Positions 13,002-27,092 are shown, numbered from the stretch's first letter. The stretch: DNA of 64,000 nt from Polytrichum commune (GCA_950295325.1 OX485803.1:70697554-70761553), one strand, 5' to 3'. The notes: generated by a model from the sequence alone, not told the origin. Translations and numbers: made by a program.

Positions 13002-13386
13002 ATTAGGTATAAGGGTAGAGAGGGGGGAGGTGTTTACAAAGGCAGCTTGGGATTTGTGGCGTCTACATAAACTCATTCATCGTGGATGAAAGGGCTTCGA
13101 TACCAAAAAACACACACAAAAAAAATTTAAAAATTAAAAGGAGTTCTCTATAAGATTGAGGGTCGATTCATTCCAATTCAACACCACGGGATTCATTCGA
13201 GATCTTTGACTTTATTTCCGAAGTCAAATGGTCTTAAAATATATGTTTATAGGTTTACTACATTTTCACCTTCATAATGGATGAGTTTGCGTAGACAACC
13301 ACGAATTCCTAGCCCCCCCCCCCCCCTGGCCACCGCGAGATGGCAGTTGAGGAGGGTCTAGTATTTTGGATAATAACCCCGCTCAA

Positions 13387-13640
13387 GACCTCGGGGTGGG
13401 ACTCTTCATATGAGGTACGAAGTAACGTGAGTGTAGACAAGGGTATTGTTGGAGGCATTGTCGGAGATAATATACATAAGGGAGAGGTGTTGTTGTTCTC
13501 TAGTGTGTGGATTTCAAAAGGCTATTAATAATCTTTAAAGTAAATGTAGATTGGAAGAAGAAAAAGGTCGTTGATCTAGATAAAAATTTGACTATAGTCA
13601 AGCTAGTTTCAACTAATTCATGTTTTCATCCATCGTTATT
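13387..13640. repeat. Dispersed repeat, ACTCTTCATA family, copy 1
   Basis: Shares a leader (GGGACTCTTCATA, a GTGAGTGTAGA-like stretch, ATAAGGGAGAGGT, then TTCATGTTTTCATCCAT) with 41511-41770 and 60538-60790. No coding capacity. Confidence 0.6.
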
Positions 13641-14649
13641 ATTGCCCTAGCTCTGATGACATGTTAAAACTTCAAAACGCACTTTTGATTGTGAAGGTGG
13701 GTACTATGTTTGATTTTCGTAGTTCTCATAGTTTAACACAACTCCAACAAATAAATTCTTCTTAGCACGATCAAGCTCCAAAATTTATCAATAGCACATT
13801 TTCTTTGCAAACCTCCTCACTTCTTGAAAATGCTTGTTGAAATTTGCTCATATCTTTTGCACATAAATTTCAAATCACAAAGTTATTCTTGGACATAGTA
13901 CTTTAGAACTTTCTCTAGCTGGACACAATTCTAAATATTTTCTATGTGGGATTGAGGTCCCTAAATTTATCAAGGATAAAGAACAAGTTCTTAGTACATA
14001 GTCTTGCAATCTCATGTTAACCCATATTCTCTGCAATGACTAAGGATAACTTGGAATATAATGCGAACCCCTCCTCGATATAGTACCTTACAATGGATTG
14101 TTAACACTACATAAGCTTGTGTAAATTTAAAGCTTACCATATTTTGGAAAAAAAACGTAAGGTGAATTAGAGTAATTTTGACAAATCGTGTCTCTTATTT
14201 TCAAAAAATGATATGACATTTATTTTTAGAATTATTTGTGTTGGACCAGTTATCAACCTACGGTAATGAAGATATGTGGTCATATTGTAAGCACATCCAC
14301 CTCCACAGACAATTTTGGTTGTTCAATCGAATTAATGTCATTTCAAGTTCCACAAATAAAGTTGAGATGCAAAAGTCACGGGAGGTCAAAGTGAAGATTC
14401 TCTTTATTTTGAGTGATCAATTCATTCTTCAAGTGATTGTATAGGCACTCTCAATCGTGTTAACATTTGAACCTACAATGGTGTCCATATTTCGAGCACA
14501 AAGTCTACTCTCATTGTATTTTTCTGGATGTCCATCCTCAATCACAAACCTTGTCATTCACCACTCAAATATAGTCGTCCGAGTAAGGGAGTGACTGCAC
14601 ATGACCCACATACATTAGATGTGGTGTCCATCTTGGTGGCATGGCATAG

Positions 14650-15126
14650 TAGGCATTCAAGGAGAAGAGGGAGTTATTGTATACAAGCGTACCTCTCATC
14701 TATCCCACATACAATTGCACCCCCTATAGGTTTGTTACCAATTCATCTCAAATGACCTCAAGGACACTAACTCAAGGCCTTTAAAGCTAATTCCAGTGCT
14801 ACATCCGGGCTTCTAAAATTGACTTCTAAAAGTAACATCCGGGCTACATATTATCTTACAGGCTTTTATCTCACCTGCATTCAAGGAGATAAAGAACTAT
14901 CATATACAAACAGTACCTCTCATCCATCCCACACAAAAACTTGACCCCCTATAGGTTGGTTGCCAATGTATCTTAAATGACCTCAAGTACACTAATTTGA
15001 GTCTTTGAAGCTAATTTTATTGTCAAATCCAAAAACAAAACAACAAAAATAGCCTTCGGGTTGCATATTAATCTCAAGGCTTTGATGTTGGATGAGTGAG
15101 AAGTACATCACAATTCCCTCTATCCG
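14650..15126. mobile_element. Two adjacent, partial copies of a 240-bp MITE with GAGAGGG ends
   Basis: The blocks at about 14650-14870 and 14876-15126 share ACCTCTCATCYATCCCACA, CCCCCTATAGGTT and CAAATGACCTCAAG. The second ends with an inverted match (GATGAGTGAGAAGTACATCACAATTCCCTCTA). The same family is found at 31378-32303. The first block lacks a recognisable right end. Confidence 0.6.
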
Positions 15127-17771
15127 GAAGTCCGCTAGTTGGGAAGCTCAAAAGCGGACTTTGTTTACTTAATCCACGTTCTTGGAAGAGCAAACCAAAA
15201 CAACTCCATCAAGACAATTGAAGGATGCAAAATGTGGACTCGGCTTAAATGGACGTTATTGTTGGATCCTTTACTTCCTCCGATATGCTCTTCAAGATGT
15301 TAATATATGTTCATAAGTAAATGCAAACAATGACACTTTTTATATAATATATTGATGTATATACATTTTGGAATTAAATGTCAGAAACCGTTTAAGAGCA
15401 TTGTATATCTAAGGATTAGGCATCCACCTTAACAAGGATCCTGCATTGGTCAAGGGGTTCAAACTTGTACTTTCGTAAATTTGGACATGTTCTCAAAACA
15501 TGGACTTTATGATTGCTTCACTTATAGGCGGATCTATCAATAAACTCTTAATAGACCTAACTTTTATGAGTCTATGACATGTGATACAATAAAAACATGA
15601 CCACTTCCCACTTTGATTTTAAAAATAGCAATAATTAAAAAAATCACATTCTAGTCATCTCCAAATTGCGCAGGTCATAAGATGATGGGTTGATATTCAT
15701 GTTGGCTTGATGTTCATAGTTATTTGATTGCAAATGAATGAGTTAGGTGGGGTTAATGTAGGGAAGATATCATCCATCCACCCAAATGGGTTGCTTGGGA
15801 AGTTTGGGGTAAAAGAATTCTTACCTCTTTGACAATTCATCTTGTTGTAAACTGAGGGAAGTTGCGGCCAAGGCTAGATATTCGTGACAACCCTGTAAAG
15901 TTGAAGGTGAAAATATGAAACACCCCATATAGTTTGGAATTTTCCCTTATTGATGAATTTTTTTTACTTTAAATGTAGCACTAGATTCATGAGTTAGTCT
16001 ACATTGTTTATCATGATATTTAGCGTCACTGGCCTAATAGTGCTACTTACCCTATTATGAGGCCTATGTATAGGTTACACTAATTATCTACGACTTGATC
16101 ATTAGTATAACCACATGACACTTGGCATCAATAAGCTCAATAATATAACGAGGTCTATGCCTAGCCCATGCCTAGGTTACATAACTTATAAGTATAAACA
16201 CATGACACTTGCCTTTAGCATGCTCAATATTGTCATTGCCTTGCATATTAAAAAAATTAAACACATGACACTTGCCATTATCTTCATTCAATTTCATACT
16301 AAATTGGAAACACATGACACTTGGCACTACTATGCTTGACAGTATATTCCTCTTGCATATTGAAATGTAAAGACTATCATCTCAAGTACTCCGATATGTT
16401 ACATAGTGCAATAAAACATTCACTTCTATTGACTAACAAACAATGACATGTCGACAAGTAACAGACGTGACATTTCTAAACCTCTTGCAACCTAGTTTAG
16501 ATCCTTCACAAATAGTGTACATGACATTGAATACCATTGACAGTGTAGTGCAGTTGGGGTGCAAATGAGTTAGAGTGAACCACAAAAATATACAAGAGGT
16601 ACTAGTGTACGTGGGACTAATGTAACCTCTTTATTTCCTATGCCTTAGATTCAAACCCTTTGAAGTGTATAACATTTGACCCATGAACACATTTGACATT
16701 TTTTTTCTATTTACTTGTGTAACATCCCTCTCTTTACAATGGATGGCATGTAACTCATCAACATTTGCCAAGTTACCTCATGTAAGTATTGGAAAGGGTA
16801 ACCTTCCAAGACAATAAGCTAGCGCTACCTATGTACCAAAGAGTCACATCTCAATCTACATCATCATGCACCATTTTGAAATACCACATGTAAGGGCTTT
16901 AAAAGCATTTCAATGATATTCAAACAAAATTAGGTCAAGGCCAATCTAGAATTGCAACTTGTTGAATTGCATGATAGAATCTTCCGATAGAACGTGCTTA
17001 CATGATTATGATAGAATTGAAATTTTTATGATTAAATTTTCATGATCCATCAATTGATGATAAAAGAAACCATATGTTCTTCTTTTAATCATAGTTCAAT
17101 ATCAAAGCATTCAAATAATCATTGATTATTCACATATCTTCTGTAATATTTAGATATATGTTATAAGTGTATTGGTAGACCTATGGCCCTAGCTAGCCGT
17201 AGTATTGAGGGGACCCAAAAAAAGTCCAAATTTTGAAGATGTCCAAACAAAATTTAAATACAAATTATTTACGATTTATGATTAGTAAAAGAATAGAAGA
17301 TGTTTGCAAGATGGAGTGAACTTCAATCTTAAAATCCGGTCTCACATGTTACCATTACATGGTGTTGTTAGGTTTGACACAAAATAAGTTTTTTTTTCAA
17401 AAAACAATTGTCACATGTTATATTCACAATGGGCAAGGCCATGTTGAATCCCATGCAAAATTACCTTGTGGCACTAAAAGTGTTGAATTGAACATCACTC
17501 TACAATACGAGGTTTTTTCATAACATCATTCCATTGTAGACTAAGTGAGCACTCTAAATCTAAGAAAAGATGTAACTTAGTTTTAAATGTTGTCTTTATT
17601 TATAATAGTGTGAGTCAAAGGTTTTCACAAGCATACAATACTCAAATGATATACTATGCATTCACACAACATTACTAAGCAACTACATAATGGTCTCTTT
17701 TTAAAGAAAGAGGTTGTATTCAAAAAAAGCTAATAATTTACAGTTACTTGTCAAAAAGTTGAGTTTACAGC
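15127..17771. other. AT-rich intergenic stretch
   Basis: No gene is seen. It contains an irregular repeat at 16108-16325 in which ACACATGACACTTG recurs four times (near 16112, 16199, 16261 and 16309). The rest is unique or too decayed to classify. Confidence 0.6.
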
Positions 17772-18430
17772 TTGAGTGCTCCTCATAAACGAGGACCATT
17801 GAAATTGAAAGAGAATTATGCTTATGTAAAACCTGGTCCCACGGAACACAACCGAGAAGGTGTCTATTGTTATGTCATGCATTTGTACAATGAAGGTCTT
17901 AGAGAAGGCAAATTGCACATGATCCTCAACATTAGGGTACTATACCTCCTCCCCAAAGGTGGTGACAAAACCAACCTAAAAAAATGAAGACATATCACCT
18001 TGCTAGGCATCAACTATAAATTCTCGTCAAAGCTATGTCTATAAGACTCAAACCCCTTTTTGAACATGTTACTAGACCTAACCACATGGGCTTCAATTCA
18101 TGGAGAGGTGTCATGGACATTGTTTTATCGTGCCTTTGAAACTATAACTTGGGTTGTTGAAATCTTACCAACCTATGGTTATCCTCTTGCTTGACTTTGG
18201 AAAAGCCTATGATAGAGTGGAATGGTTTATTTGTAAGGGACTATGACCAAACTTAGGTTCTCACAAGAATGGATTCATTGGGCTCCCTATGTTGACTTTT
18301 GGGGCAAGGTCAACATTAATGACACCTACGATGATGCCTTCCACCAACCAAAGTTATTTTTTTGGTTTTATGGGTATCTGCATGTTGGCTGCACAATGCA
18401 AAATGACGAATGGCATATGTTTTTTTGTCA
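17772..18430 (+). pseudogene. Decayed LINE (non-LTR retrotransposon) reverse transcriptase
   Basis: Broken plus-strand frames give, in order, the landmarks of a plant LINE reverse transcriptase: YLLPKGGD, RHITLLGINYKFSSK, AMSIRLKPLFEH, MGFNSWRG, LDFGKAYDRVEW and FSQEWIHW. At least two frameshifts and several stops separate them, and the catalytic region downstream is lost. It is a 5'- and 3'-truncated relic, transcriptionally and catalytically inert. Confidence 0.8.
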
Positions 18431-18732
18431 CGTCCAAATTCAGAGTTGTCGATGAAATGTAATCTTTTCCTTAAAAAATGGAGTTAGCTAGGTCACAAGG
18501 GAAGGGTTATCACGGTTGATGTGTTCACGACAACATAGTTTGTGTATGTGACATTTGATGTAGGGTTGGCACTGTACCGCCAAACGACGTTGTTTTTTTT
18601 TTGGGCTTTTAGGATCCATTTTTATAGGTTTTGGTTCTAATGGAAAGAACCACCTTCCTCATTGTGGTATAATTTGGCATCATGAAGCCAAAAATCAAAC
18701 CATTGCTTCCAACTCACTCGTTCAATTTAGTG

Positions 18733-18949
18733 TCCGGGGAGATTTTTGGGCATAATCGGTTGAGATCCTAGTGTTTTGAGGTCCAACTGGTTCCATATTG
18801 ACATCTTTTGGATTGCCTTTATCAATTTGAAGAAAAGTCGTTAAATTCCTCTAATGTGATTGATAATTTCCCTAAAGTCTTGAACTTTAACCAGTTATTT
18901 CTCAAACTCAAATGGTTCATCTATAACTAGCAATCGGTTCTCCCCATTC
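18733..18949. mobile_element. TGTCCGGGGA element, copy 2
   Basis: About 210 bp. It begins TGTCCGGGGAG and closes with GGTTCTCCCC, a reduced inverted match. It shares the internal CATAATCGGT, GATCCTAGTG and CTCAAACTCAA strings with copies at 1865-2070, 25915-26118, 32619-33054, 33163-33245 and 58258-58470. Confidence 0.65.
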
Positions 18950-19387
18950 ATCGGCTAGACTCAACATGGTTGTCCTCCTGCCCCAAAGTTTCAAGGGCTT
19001 GTATGTATCGTCCAAGGGCTTGATTACACTAGTGACCACGAACCATGACCCTTGCTCTCTAACTTCCACGATTGGTCAAGAAACGAGTGGCACATTCACT
19101 CGCTTTACACAAGACCACCGTAAATAAGATAAACCGTGTCATAAAATGAATGAGAAAACAACATGGAATTCCACTATCCAAAAACTAGCAGCATTTGGTG
19201 ATCTCCCATACATATTTCATGACAAGACGATCCAAATAGGTCGTCCGTCTTCGTAGAAAAATGAAATACCCGTTTAAAAATAGTTCTAAGAAAATGGTGT
19301 ATCTATTCAATTGACATCTATTAATAACATTTTTTCTTAAGTCTTAATCCAATAGTTTTAAATCCAAACACCGTGTCTTGGTCTAAG

Positions 19388-19540
19388 CCCGCTTTACATT
19401 GTGTCCCGTGACCAAGGTTTCTAAGAAATGATTTAGGATTTCTTGTAGTCATGGCCGTGGACTACGAGCACAAGAAATACCGAATCATTTATTCTCACGG
19501 TCTTTGGTCACGTGTGTATATGGGCTTTGAGTGATGAGTC
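19388..19540. repeat. Imperfect inverted repeat
   Basis: CGTGACCAAGGTTTCTAAGA and, 100 bp on, its near complement ending TCTTTGGTCACG. It can fold into a long hairpin and may be a small MITE. Confidence 0.5.
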
Positions 19541-20249
19541 AATTGAGGCTCCAATGGTGGGGGTCTTTTAGGTCACTTGTAGCTTTGCTAGAATCCACAA
19601 AGCGAGCATCACCGAGCTCTTTATTATTACTGCCTCCCAATAGTCTGTCAAACTTGAGCTCACATGTGTGAATCCACTTTCCCTTTTCATGGTTTATCTT
19701 GTGTCGATTAACCTAACCTTAATTTTGGGGATAACAACAACACGAGAACACGATGGCTACAAGAGTTTATTTTTGTCTAATTAGTGTGGGTTGCCATTGG
19801 GAGTTACACATTGCTAGCTATAATATCTTGCGGAGAGCATCATTTTTCACCCAAATAACTTGACCTACACTAAATATGATACTTAGTGTCACTAACTCTA
19901 ATTGTCTTGCTCAATACTAATTGTAAACCGTGGTATAGTGTCATCAACACTAAATGTTAACCCAACATTATTTGTCACTCCTTGTAAATGTTTTGGGGGA
20001 TAATATATAGACTTACAGTGTTGCAATTACTGTCACTTGCCAAGTGATTTTTCATCCAAATTTCAACCATCCATGACAATATTCCATCACAAGTCGATGA
20101 CAAGAGAAGGTAGGGTTTTGGCCAATGGATGAACTCGTCCATTGTTCATGATAGTTTTTGTTCACTTATTCATAAGAAGTGTCATCCAAGAAGGTACCAT
20201 AGTGACATAAAATACCATATGACGTTAAATATCACATTTAGTGTAGTTA

Positions 20250-20834
20250 GGGCCGGTTTACACCATGGACCATGAAGTTGGATCATGGAAGATGGTTTTT
20301 TTCTATGGTCCGACTTGATGGTCCGACTTCCATGGTCCAATTTCTTACAAAAATCTATTTGCAAAGCCTTTGGGCCCCTCACTAGGTGTAAATCGAATGT
20401 GAACCAAGAGGAATGACCATGCACCAAAAAATGAACGTGCTGATTTTTTTTAACAAATGTCCAAAAAGGGTAGTTTTGGAAAGAAATGAAAAAAAATCAT
20501 GTTTGACCATTCTCTTGCCTTCTCTTTTCTTCATCTTCTCTTCCCCAAAAAAAATTGCATTGAAAATTTATTATAAAAACATTTATTTGCCATGGGCCCC
20601 TGTTTTTTTCTACCATAACACCTCTTTTGCCTCTCCCACCACAAAACATGTTGGACCATGTGAGTGGATAATGTAGGCCTTAAAATATGCCTTTTGGGGA
20701 CCTTGAACTCCATGGTCACTTTGACATTTTTTTCCTTGGTGTAAACCGAAGTGGTCCTAGGACGAGTTCAACAACCAATCACAAATTTTACAAGGCCTTG
20801 GGACAACTTCGTGGTCCGTGGTGTAAACAACCCC
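20250..20834. mobile_element. Tourist/PIF-Harbinger-like MITE, family A copy 1
   Basis: 585 bp, flanked by TTA on both sides (20247-20249 and 20835-20837). It starts GGGCCGGTTTACACCATGGA and ends in the inverted GGTGTAAACAACCCC. TTA duplication plus GGG(C/T)..GTTTA ends match Tourist-like MITEs. No transposase. Internal open frames differ between copies. Confidence 0.85.
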
Positions 20835-21363
20835 TTAGTATGCACACCAAAGAATATGAAATAAACTCAGTTGGTAAAAATGATAACATCAATAAAAAGT
20901 TATAGCGACACTTATGTTTGGAATCAATACATAGAGTTTAATAAATCCACTTGTGCAACATTCAAAATGGACATGAACCCAACTTTGCATGTTTGATAAC
21001 AAAACTCTCTCATTTGTTGACACCCCACACTTCACATGACAACATATATTTGGATTTGTGTCCTCACCATGGAAATATAATATCTATAGAACCCAATTGC
21101 AATTTAATTGATTTCCAAGGCCCCTACTTTTGCGTTAGACCCACCTCTTCTTGATGAGCCTAAAGCAATATCTAACAAACTATGAAACATGGTCCACTTG
21201 GTGCCATGTAAGACACCATGTAGATTTTTTTCATGCATTCATATTTCCTCGGCCCCTCATGCACTCAAGGTCTAGTGTAGAGTGAACTTGGACCATCGCC
21301 GGCTTCTTGACCAATCGTATAATTTGTATATCACGGTCCAAGGACCCTCAAGCTCTAGAGTAA

Positions 21364-22216
21364 GGGGCCACTTCACACACAAGCCAAGGGCCGTCTCCAT
21401 GGAATTGTGAGAGTCCTTTACTCTCATTCAAAGACCATACCAATTATCTAAGGCCCTTGACTCTAATATGGTCTGCTAGAATTTGCATTAGGCCTATCTC
21501 TTGGAGGTGGACTTGACGTAAATTTTGGTAGACCATGAAACGTTATCCATAGTCTACCATGCATAAATCCATGTAGACTTTCCATCCATGCTACTTTCTT
21601 TGGACCCTTAGGGCCGCTTCACACTATGGCCATCCAAGTCGAGAGGCCGTGGGCTTGAGTGGCCAAACTTTGTTGAGAGTCCAAAGAAATGGGCTGAAAA
21701 TCAATAGCCAATAAAATATAGTAAGTGGAGCCTTCGGCCGGGCATAGTACTGTGAAGCCTCCAAAGGCCAAGCCCAAAGTCCAAACCCAAAGGAGCATCC
21801 CACTTAATTCTTTGCCCAAAACAACCCCGCCAATCTAATGGCCAAGATCTTGTCAATGATCGATTTTTTAATGAAAAAAACCGACGGCCTCTCGACCATA
21901 GTTTGGGTTTCCATTCCCATCCGACCCAAACTTCCTCCGAGAGTCCGTCGCCTTCTTCAAAAAGTAATCAAAATAAATTGCGATGGCCTTTGGACTTTGG
22001 CCATAGTGTGAAGGGTCGAGAGGCCGAACTCTTGGTTTCTTACAATCTGATTGGTGGAGATCGACAGCCTCTCGACCTTCGGCCATAGTGTGAAGCGCCC
22101 CTTAGACCTTCACCTTTTAGTGTGAAGTGAACTTGGACGGTCTTGGCCTATTCGACCAATGAGAGATCTTAGAAAGAAATAGTCATGGGCCTTCAGTCTC
22201 GTGTGTGAAGTGGCCC
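21364..22216. mobile_element. MITE family B copy, interrupted by a second MITE
   Basis: Ends GGGGCCACTTCACACAC and GTGTGTGAAGTGGCCC are inverted, flanked by TAA (21361-21363 and 22217-22219). Removing the inner element at 21611-22101 and its duplicated TTA leaves about 360 bp. Confidence 0.8.
21611..22101. mobile_element. MITE nested inside the preceding element
   Basis: 491 bp with inverted ends GGGCCGCTTCACACTATGGC and its complement, flanked by TTA (21608-21610, 22102-22104). The terminal repeat extends inward as GTCGAGAGGCCG. Because it splits the outer element it is the younger insertion. Confidence 0.85.
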
Positions 22217-22463
22217 TAAAGTGGCCCTAAAGTGTCTTGTAAAAACATCGAGAAAATTGCCGGCACAAATCTCTCTAGCAAAGGACAACACCACCCACAC
22301 TAGGAAGGAAGGCATGAGAGAGTGCCAGGTTGATTCACAGTGCACACACTCGATTGTACTAAAACTATGTTGTTATTTGACGACAGCTATGATGGTCTTT
22401 GGCTTTGGACTCTTGTTTGTTTGTTTGTTTGTTGGGCCCTCTCTCATAACTTAACTTCATTTA

Positions 22464-23042
22464 GGGGCCGTTTAACTTACACCATGTACCATGAAGTCGT
22501 TCCAAGGCCCTGTAAAATCTCCGATTGGTTGTTGAACTTGTCCCTGGACCACTTCGGTTTACACCAAGGTACACGGTGTCCCAGTGACCATGGAGTTTGA
22601 GGTCCCCAAAAGACATGTTTTAAGGCCCACATTATCCACTGACGTGGTTCGATGGGTTTCGTGGTGGGAGAGGCAAAAGAGGCGCTCCAGTAGAAGAAGG
22701 CGGGGGCCCATGGTAGAGAAATGTTGTTATGATTAAAAATAAAAAATAACGCGGTTTTTTGGGGGAAGAGAAGACGAAGACAAGAGAATGGTCAAACTTG
22801 GATTTTTTTTCCCAAAACTGCCATTTTTGGGCATATGTTCAAAAATTTAGCACATTCACTTTTTGGTTCACAGTTGTTCCTCTTGGTCCACATTCGGTTT
22901 ACACCTAGTGAGGGGCCCAAATGCTTTGTAGGTTGATTTTCTAAGACATCATACCATGGAAGTTGTTGGACCATGAAGCCGGACCATGGAAAAAAACCAT
23001 CTTCCATGGTCCAACTTCATGGACCATGGTGTAAACCAACCC
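22464..23042. mobile_element. Tourist/PIF-Harbinger-like MITE, family A copy 2 (reverse)
   Basis: 579 bp, flanked by TTA (22461-22463, 23043-23045), the reverse complement orientation of copies at 20250 and 28081, with the same length and internal order. Confidence 0.85.
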
Positions 23043-23854
23043 TTATTAGCACTAAAAGAAGAAGGTGAAAACACTAAAGGGTCCATATCATGACAAAAGC
23101 AAAGTATTTTCTCGAATCACATGGTTCAAATGCCCACTTGTGAGTGTACTACAGTAGTGCCAAGGAGACGTCCTCTTGAAGATGGTTGCTTTCTTATATT
23201 ACATGTGCACATAACTGTTTCCCATTTCTCAAGCATGTAAATGATGTGATGACTAATCTACTTGGCAGGTGTCTTCCACTCTCAAGCATTTGAGTGTTGT
23301 GGAGGTTAAACTACTTAAAAGTCATCTTAGCTACTAGCTATGAGCAACTATCCACATATTGATTTAGATTTTGCCGGGGAGTGGAGCTTCTTCTCCGTGG
23401 TTCACATGATTAATTGAACCAACTGGACACTATTTTTGAGATTTTGAGATTTTCATTCCCCTCTAGTAACACCATTTTCAAACTAACCAACTTCCATTGG
23501 GACAACTTAGCATCCATCCAACCAAATCACATGCCCCTTGGTGATTCATGGATACTCATCTCAATTGGCCCTTGAACGTTTGAGGTCTAAGACTTTGAGT
23601 CGAATTGGCTTTGAAGTTCCCAAACATGCTTTGCCAATAAGGTTCTTTTTGCTTATGATTAAAAAAATTCATGCCAACATATGCCCATCCACATCACTTC
23701 AAGGTCCGTGCATGATTGATAACTCCTTTACATCTAGTCAATGCAATATTTGCAATGATACATACTATAAAAGCGATTCAGGATGGGTATGGTGTGAAAC
23801 ATGGGTGTTCCCAAGTTTTTCTCTAAGGGATTCTAGTAATAAGAAGCAGTATGA

Positions 23855-23930
23855 AAGTGGAAATTGATGTTCCCTATGGCATCCTCAAATGTGGAACATC
23901 ATGAGGAACATCAATTTCCACCTCCACTTT
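23855..23930. repeat. Short palindrome
   Basis: GTGGAAATTGATGTTCC and GGAACATCAATTTCCAC separated by about 30 bp; could form a hairpin. No known role. Confidence 0.7.
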
Positions 23931-24584
23931 CCTTCCTTTTATATTGAAAAACATGGAAGGTTCCTTCATCTCCCTCGGGTTTAGGTGGCTTGCAAGATCA
24001 AAAGATCTTTGGGATGATAAAATGATAAATGTCTTACTTATGGGATAAAGAAAGGGAAACTTTATTTGGAGATCTTTGTGTAAATTGTAAGATATGACTC
24101 CGATATTGCTTATGGTGTGAATTAGGGTGTTGCTTTGTGTTCAAGGTGGTCTACATCTAAATGTGTTTCCACAACAAGCATCACAAGAATTTGAGGGGCC
24201 TCAGAGATTATTGCCTCCTTTCAAAGGTGATCATCTTAAACCTCTTGAACATGTATAGACAAATCAGCATGCACCTATCTCCCACAAAAGCAAGCCCTTA
24301 GGTTCCTACATGGTTGGTTGAAAATATATATGATTCACTTAGGTTTTGGATACCTTGACCCCCACTATGATTGGGTGGACAATAGGTCATAGGTGCATCC
24401 GAAATCAAGTGTTGGGAAGGTCACACATTTCAACACAACTTTTAAACTTAGACACCCCTTAGGGTATTTAAACTCATATTTCCCAGGGGAACCAAGTGAG
24501 GGTCTTGGGTGCAAGCCATCATTATATGTACTTACACATATTCCATGGAACCCAAAATGATTGTAGTTAGCATGCATATTTGTG

Positions 24585-24586
<2 letters not shown>

Positions 24587-24627
<41 letters not shown>
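24587..24627. repeat. TA microsatellite, about 20 units
   Basis: Uninterrupted TA run; the longest simple repeat in the window. Confidence 0.95.
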
Positions 24628-24629
<2 letters not shown>

Positions 24630-25914
24630 CACATGAGCATGTACCCATGAAATGACATACTTATTAATTGTAATTCATTGGGTACAATCACGATTGGGTT
24701 CCCAAAAGCAATGTCCAACACCAATTTTGACAAATTTTGAAGACTTTGATGTATACACCTACTTGTAAACATTGGAAAAACAAAATAGTTCCATTGTGTA
24801 CATTATACAATGTTCTAACCCATACTAATTGCTACTAGGTTGTGGTGTTGATATATTTTCAATGCCTTCTATATTACAATTAGTATCTGTCACATTTGCG
24901 TGGTTTTTTCAAGGTAGGAAAGCAAAGGAGTTCCTTTGACATGAGAATATATAATCTAAGATGCAACATGGTTAAACCATTGTATAAATACCAACATGGA
25001 AGTGACAAATATGTAGAAAAAGTTTTGATATATTCTTTGATGCATAATGAAGGCATCAAGTTGTCCACAATAGGGGCAACATGCCAAAGGGCCTTTGTGC
25101 TGAAGATATTTGATGGTTTCAAGAGACAATCAAACAAATAAGATTGCACAGGAGTGTAATAACCCTGAGTATTGTCATCAAACGTACAAGAAAGCATGTG
25201 CTAATTTTTCATTTTAGGTTGGAGTAAGCCTTGTACAATGGATGAAGTTACAATCGATGAAATGTAGCGGTTTCACCCCTATTGTGGACACTTTGAGCAT
25301 CATAGAATTGCTCGAGTGCATTGCTATTGGTTTGTGGACCCAAGTATCTCCAAGAGAATGTTCCCATACAATGTTTGTTGAATTCCACCATCGAAATCAT
25401 ATTCATGTTGAAATCAAGTTTGGGACTCCAATATAACCCCAACTAGCAACGACATCCATGGAGGTTTGTACCTAGAGAAAGGGAACAATCCCGCACACTT
25501 GAATAAGTCTTATGATTTCTACGTTCATAATCAATATTAAAACTACATGACCACATTAGCAAATCCATATGAAGAATATGAAAGTTGAGCTTGTTTTTTT
25601 TAGAGTCCCTAACATTACACAACTCCTTGGGTGCATTTCGTGGGACCATGTATCACATGAGCATAATTCTCCTCCATTTCTTGGACGACCTGCTTACAAG
25701 GAGCCCTTAGGTTGCGTGTTGTGAACTTTTCGACAAGCAACTGCAAATTATCAAAGTTTTTAATCGCAAAGTTTTTCTTGGAAAAGACTATCATCATGTA
25801 GGCCGTAATTGCTTAGTCATGTTGTCCATGTCAATCTATCACAATTTCTTGAAATGTAGTGGTTCTCATTTTGGATAGGAACATTTTAGACCTTATTTTG
25901 GATATGTACCTACC

Positions 25915-26118
25915 AGCGTTTAGGAAGATTTTTTAAGCATAATCGGTCAAGACCCCAGTGTTTCCAAATCCAACCAGTCACATGTTGTGATATTTCGATT
26001 TTCCTATATTGACTTAAGGTATATTCTATAGATTCCTCTTAAAATGATTGGGAACTCTCCTAAAGTCTTGAACTTCAACCGGTTCATCTGTAACTAGTGC
26101 CCGTTTTTTTTCTCCCCG
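25915..26118. mobile_element. TGTCCGGGGA element, copy 3 (degraded)
   Basis: Shares CATAATCGGTCAAGA, GATTCCTCTTAAAATGAT and CTAAAGTCTTGAACTTCAAC with the other copies; ends are degraded. Confidence 0.55.
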
Positions 26119-27092
26119 TAGTTCATTGGTACCTAATATACGTTATTAACCAACACGAATCATTGCTCACGTCATAAGGCGTACCCACGTTAATGGTTGT
26201 TACTTGTTGGCAACATTAGAAGCTTGAAAGGGCTTGGCAATAATGAAATAACTTCACTTAATAGTTGGAGCCTCGTCTACTTCACGATGCCGAAAGTTGT
26301 ACTTGTGTGTAGAAGTAGAAATAATTAAGTGGCTCATATCAACGAATGTACCTCATTTAGAGTAAGAGCTTAGAGCCATCCTTGAATGCCACCATTGACG
26401 AGCTCACACTCACAAGTCACATCCCGCATGCATTTGCATGCGATGATCGAAGTAGATTTTAGAGCGGGGTTGGTTTCCCAACACTATTACCACGTGGGGT
26501 AAATAGTAAGAATTAATCGAGCCCCTATAGGCCGGTTGAGATTTCATCCCAATTTAAGATAAGTTGACACTAATTTATCTCAAGTTATGTAGTGCAATAG
26601 CGTCTTACTTAAAAGTTTAGCTTTTATTAACGAAAGCTCAATGGGTTGTTTGGACAATATAGAATGTAAATGACTTCGCTAGGTACAATGCTACATTGTC
26701 AGTAAATAGTTATGGCACTCTATAACTCCGAACAATAACATACACTGGTTGGGATGATTTCGTGTAGACTGATTCGAGAAAAGTTGACCTTGATTTAAGA
26801 TTTTCTTAACTAGAAATAATAATCTCGGGGTTCGACACTAGTTATCAACATTTTCACCCTCCCCACTCCCGTGGTTCACCCACTTAAGAACTTCCGATAT
26901 CCTCCCTTTGAGATTCATGTACCCTACTTACTATGCTATTTGTAACTAATTACTTTAAATTAAATCAAACCAAAACATTGAGAAGAAATAATAATAAGCT
27001 TATTTGTAACAACTAATGTTACTAATATCTAGTAAGCTTATGTTGTTGATTATTTGTAACAACATTAATAAAAATAAAATCCATCGGGTTTT

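Larger units (their letters stand above)
23046..27080. other. Intergenic stretch with decayed sequence
   Basis: Besides the palindrome, the TA run and a TGTCCGGGGA element copy (25915-26118), nothing is recognisable. Open frames around 24880-25200 on both strands have no motifs I know. Confidence 0.5.
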
